The notes below the pieces were generated by a model, which was not told the DNA's origin, did no database searches, and saw only the letters and a program-made list of their open reading frames with translations. The position numbers and the translations under genes are program-made. Positions 62,774 to 64,000 of a stretch of DNA of 64,000 bases are shown here, piece by piece; position 1 is the stretch's first letter, and the number at the start of each line of letters is the position of its first letter. Origin of the DNA: Paracoccaceae bacterium (lineage in GTDB: Bacteria > Pseudomonadota > Alphaproteobacteria > Rhodobacterales > Rhodobacteraceae); NCBI GenBank assembly GCA_014872815.1, contig WKFK01000014.1, forward strand, positions 620,001 through 684,000, in the 5' to 3' direction.

Positions 62774-62809
62774 GAAAAAGCGCCGCCCATCATTTGAATA
62801 GACGACGCT
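62774..62809 (-). terminator. Rho-independent terminator of hppD
   Basis: On the minus strand AGCGTCGTC pairs with GGCGGCGCT (two G-U pairs) across a 13-base loop and is followed by TTTTT. A perfect 16-base palindrome, TCCAACCGCGGTTGGA at 62818-62833, lies between it and the hppD stop. Confidence 0.7.
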
Positions 62810-62849
62810 CCCCTCGCTCCAACCGCGGTTGGAAGGATACCTGTAAGGC

Positions 62850-63947
62850 TTATTCGGCGGCTTGGATTTCGCCGTTGTTGATCTGCTCTTGTTCGATGCT
62901 CTCAAACAGCGCCTTGAAGTTGCCTTCGCCAAAGCCGTCGTCACCCTTGCGCTGGATGAACTCGAAGAAGATCGGACCAATCACTGTTTTGGAGAAGATT
63001 TGCAGCAGGATTTTGGTTTCGCCGCCGTCTACAACACCTTCACCGTCGATCAGGATGCCGTGCTTTTTCATGTGGTCGATGGGCTCGTCATGGCCAACCA
63101 CACGCTCTTTGGACAGATCGTAGTATGCATCTGGGGGACCAGGCATAAACTTGATGCCCTTGTCGGCAATCTTATCGGTGGAGGCATAGATGTCATTGGT
63201 ACCCACCGCGATGTGCTGGATGCCCTCACCGTTGTATTTCTTCAGATAGGCCACGATCTGACCGGTTTCGCCGCGGTCTTCGTTGATCGGGATACGGATT
63301 TTGCCGCAAGGCGAGGTCAGCGCACGGGAGAACAGACCGGTGAACTTGCCTTCGATGTCGAAGAACCGGATTTCACGGAAGTTGAACAGATCGCCGTAGA
63401 ACTTGAACCACTTGTCCATGTTGCCTTTGAACACGTTGTGGGTCAGGTGGTCGAGGTAGAAGAACCCATCGCCTTCCGGCTTGGACGTCACCAGCCAGTC
63501 GAATTCTTCGTTGAAGGGCGAGGTGTCGTAATACTGATCGGTGAAATAGATCAACGAGCCGCCAATGCCTTTGATCGCAGGCCACGCCAGAGTTTTATCG
63601 TCTGCATCATAAGGTTCCGCGCCTTTGGAGACCGCGTGCTCATAGGCTTTCTGTGCATCCACAACGCGCCAGCCCATGGACGGGGCACAGGGACCGTGCT
63701 CTTCCACAAAACGGGAGGCAAAGCTGTTTGGTTCGTTGTTCAGGATGTAGGTCACATCGCCCTGCTGCCACAGCTCGATGGCTTTGGTCTTGTGGTTGGC
63801 GACATGGGCATAGCCCATCTTGGTGAAGAGATCGCGCAGCTCCTGCGGCTCAGGATGGGCAAATTCGACAAATTCAAAACCGTCGGTGCCAGCAGGGTTG
63901 AAATCGGAAATTTCGGCGCGTGGCGCATCATGTGGGAATGGACCCAT
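62850..63947 (-). CDS. hppD: 4-hydroxyphenylpyruvate dioxygenase
   Basis: HppD turns 4-hydroxyphenylpyruvate into homogentisate, the entry into tyrosine breakdown. The 365-residue Fe(II) enzyme shows the facial triad: H in FYLDHLTHNV, H in GIQHIAVGTND, and E in GPIFFEFIQRKGDDGFG near the C-terminus. AAGGAG lies a few bases before the ATG at 63947. The 53 bases to the window end contain only its leader; regulators or partner genes upstream are outside. Confidence 0.96.
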   Translation of the reverse strand: MGPFPHDAPRAEISDFNPAGTDGFEFVEFAHPEPQELRDLFTKMGYAHVANHKTKAIELWQQGDVTYILNNEPNSFASRFVEEHGPCAPSMGWRVVDAQKAYEHAVSKGAEPYDADDKTLAWPAIKGIGGSLIYFTDQYYDTSPFNEEFDWLVTSKPEGDGFFYLDHLTHNVFKGNMDKWFKFYGDLFNFREIRFFDIEGKFTGLFSRALTSPCGKIRIPINEDRGETGQIVAYLKKYNGEGIQHIAVGTNDIYASTDKIADKGIKFMPGPPDAYYDLSKERVVGHDEPIDHMKKHGILIDGEGVVDGGETKILLQIFSKTVIGPIFFEFIQRKGDDGFGEGNFKALFESIEQEQINNGEIQAAE

Positions 63948-64000
63948 GTCGCGTCTCCTTTAGGGGATTCTTGGATATTGATGTTCGCTGAGGCAAGAAT

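Overview
The window is a 64 kb chromosomal segment of a marine alphaproteobacterium, most likely a Rhodobacteraceae member of the Roseobacter group. I infer this from the high G+C coding sequence, the closeness of most proteins to roseobacter-type families (DUF1194 pairs, sdhE next to an XRE gene, hisB/hisH/hisA/hisF/hisE spread over one locus), the purine-ureide genes, and intergenic hairpin modules ending in GGATATTT. The species cannot be fixed from sequence alone. No transposase, integrase, phage gene or CRISPR array is visible; nearly everything is core or ordinary accessory chromosome.

Layout. 0-9 kb: thyA-folA (thymidylate/folate), gloA with two secreted DUF1194 proteins, a MarR regulator, an XRE regulator overlapping sdhE, an aspartate aminotransferase, a MATE exporter and ppk2. 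9-17 kb: an orphan periplasmic binding protein, parE, a low-G+C gene of unknown function whose ribosome binding site sits in a perfect hairpin, a hairpin-rich spacer, three small envelope proteins including an HExxH lipoprotein, and a PA14-domain protein. 17-22.5 kb: gph, then a LysR regulator and a ureide operon (allantoinase/OHCU decarboxylase fusion, ureidoglycolate lyase, NCS2 purine permease). 22.6-28.4 kb: a complete pyruvate dehydrogenase operon of the AceE type, with aceF and an Lpd that carries its own lipoyl domain. 28.5-37 kb: SLC13 transporter, YmdB-type phosphodiesterase, mgtE-fau, guanine deaminase and small proteins. 37-46 kb: the histidine locus hisB, hisH, hisA, hisF, hisE, interrupted by unrelated genes (DUF1963, DUF2306 with a TetR regulator and three operator-like repeats, AraC with a peroxiredoxin, DUF2147, DUF2867). 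46-50 kb: hybrid histidine kinase, CoA-binding protein, zinc-ribbon protein, rlmB and tRNA-Tyr. 50-55 kb: a tightly overlapped four-gene operon (flavin monooxygenase, BASS-type transporter, two SDR-superfamily proteins) divergent from a TetR regulator. 55-64 kb: a glycosyltransferase-like protein, metY, an 880-residue membrane protein with GspL-like and GspC/PilP-like ends, a secreted amidohydrolase and hppD.

Working together. Purine salvage and degradation are represented twice (guanine deaminase; the ureide operon with its permease), which suggests use of purines as a nitrogen source. Histidine genes cover IGP dehydratase, IGP synthase (HisH+HisF), HisA and HisE. The most likely undescribed system is the 50.3-55.0 kb FMO/transporter/SDR operon with its TetR regulator. 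Other leads are the ribosome-binding-site hairpin before the low-G+C gene, the triple TTGACACTGT array, the chimeric GspL/GspC protein, and three families of dispersed intergenic repeats. All functional calls are from reading motifs by eye; no database search was run.
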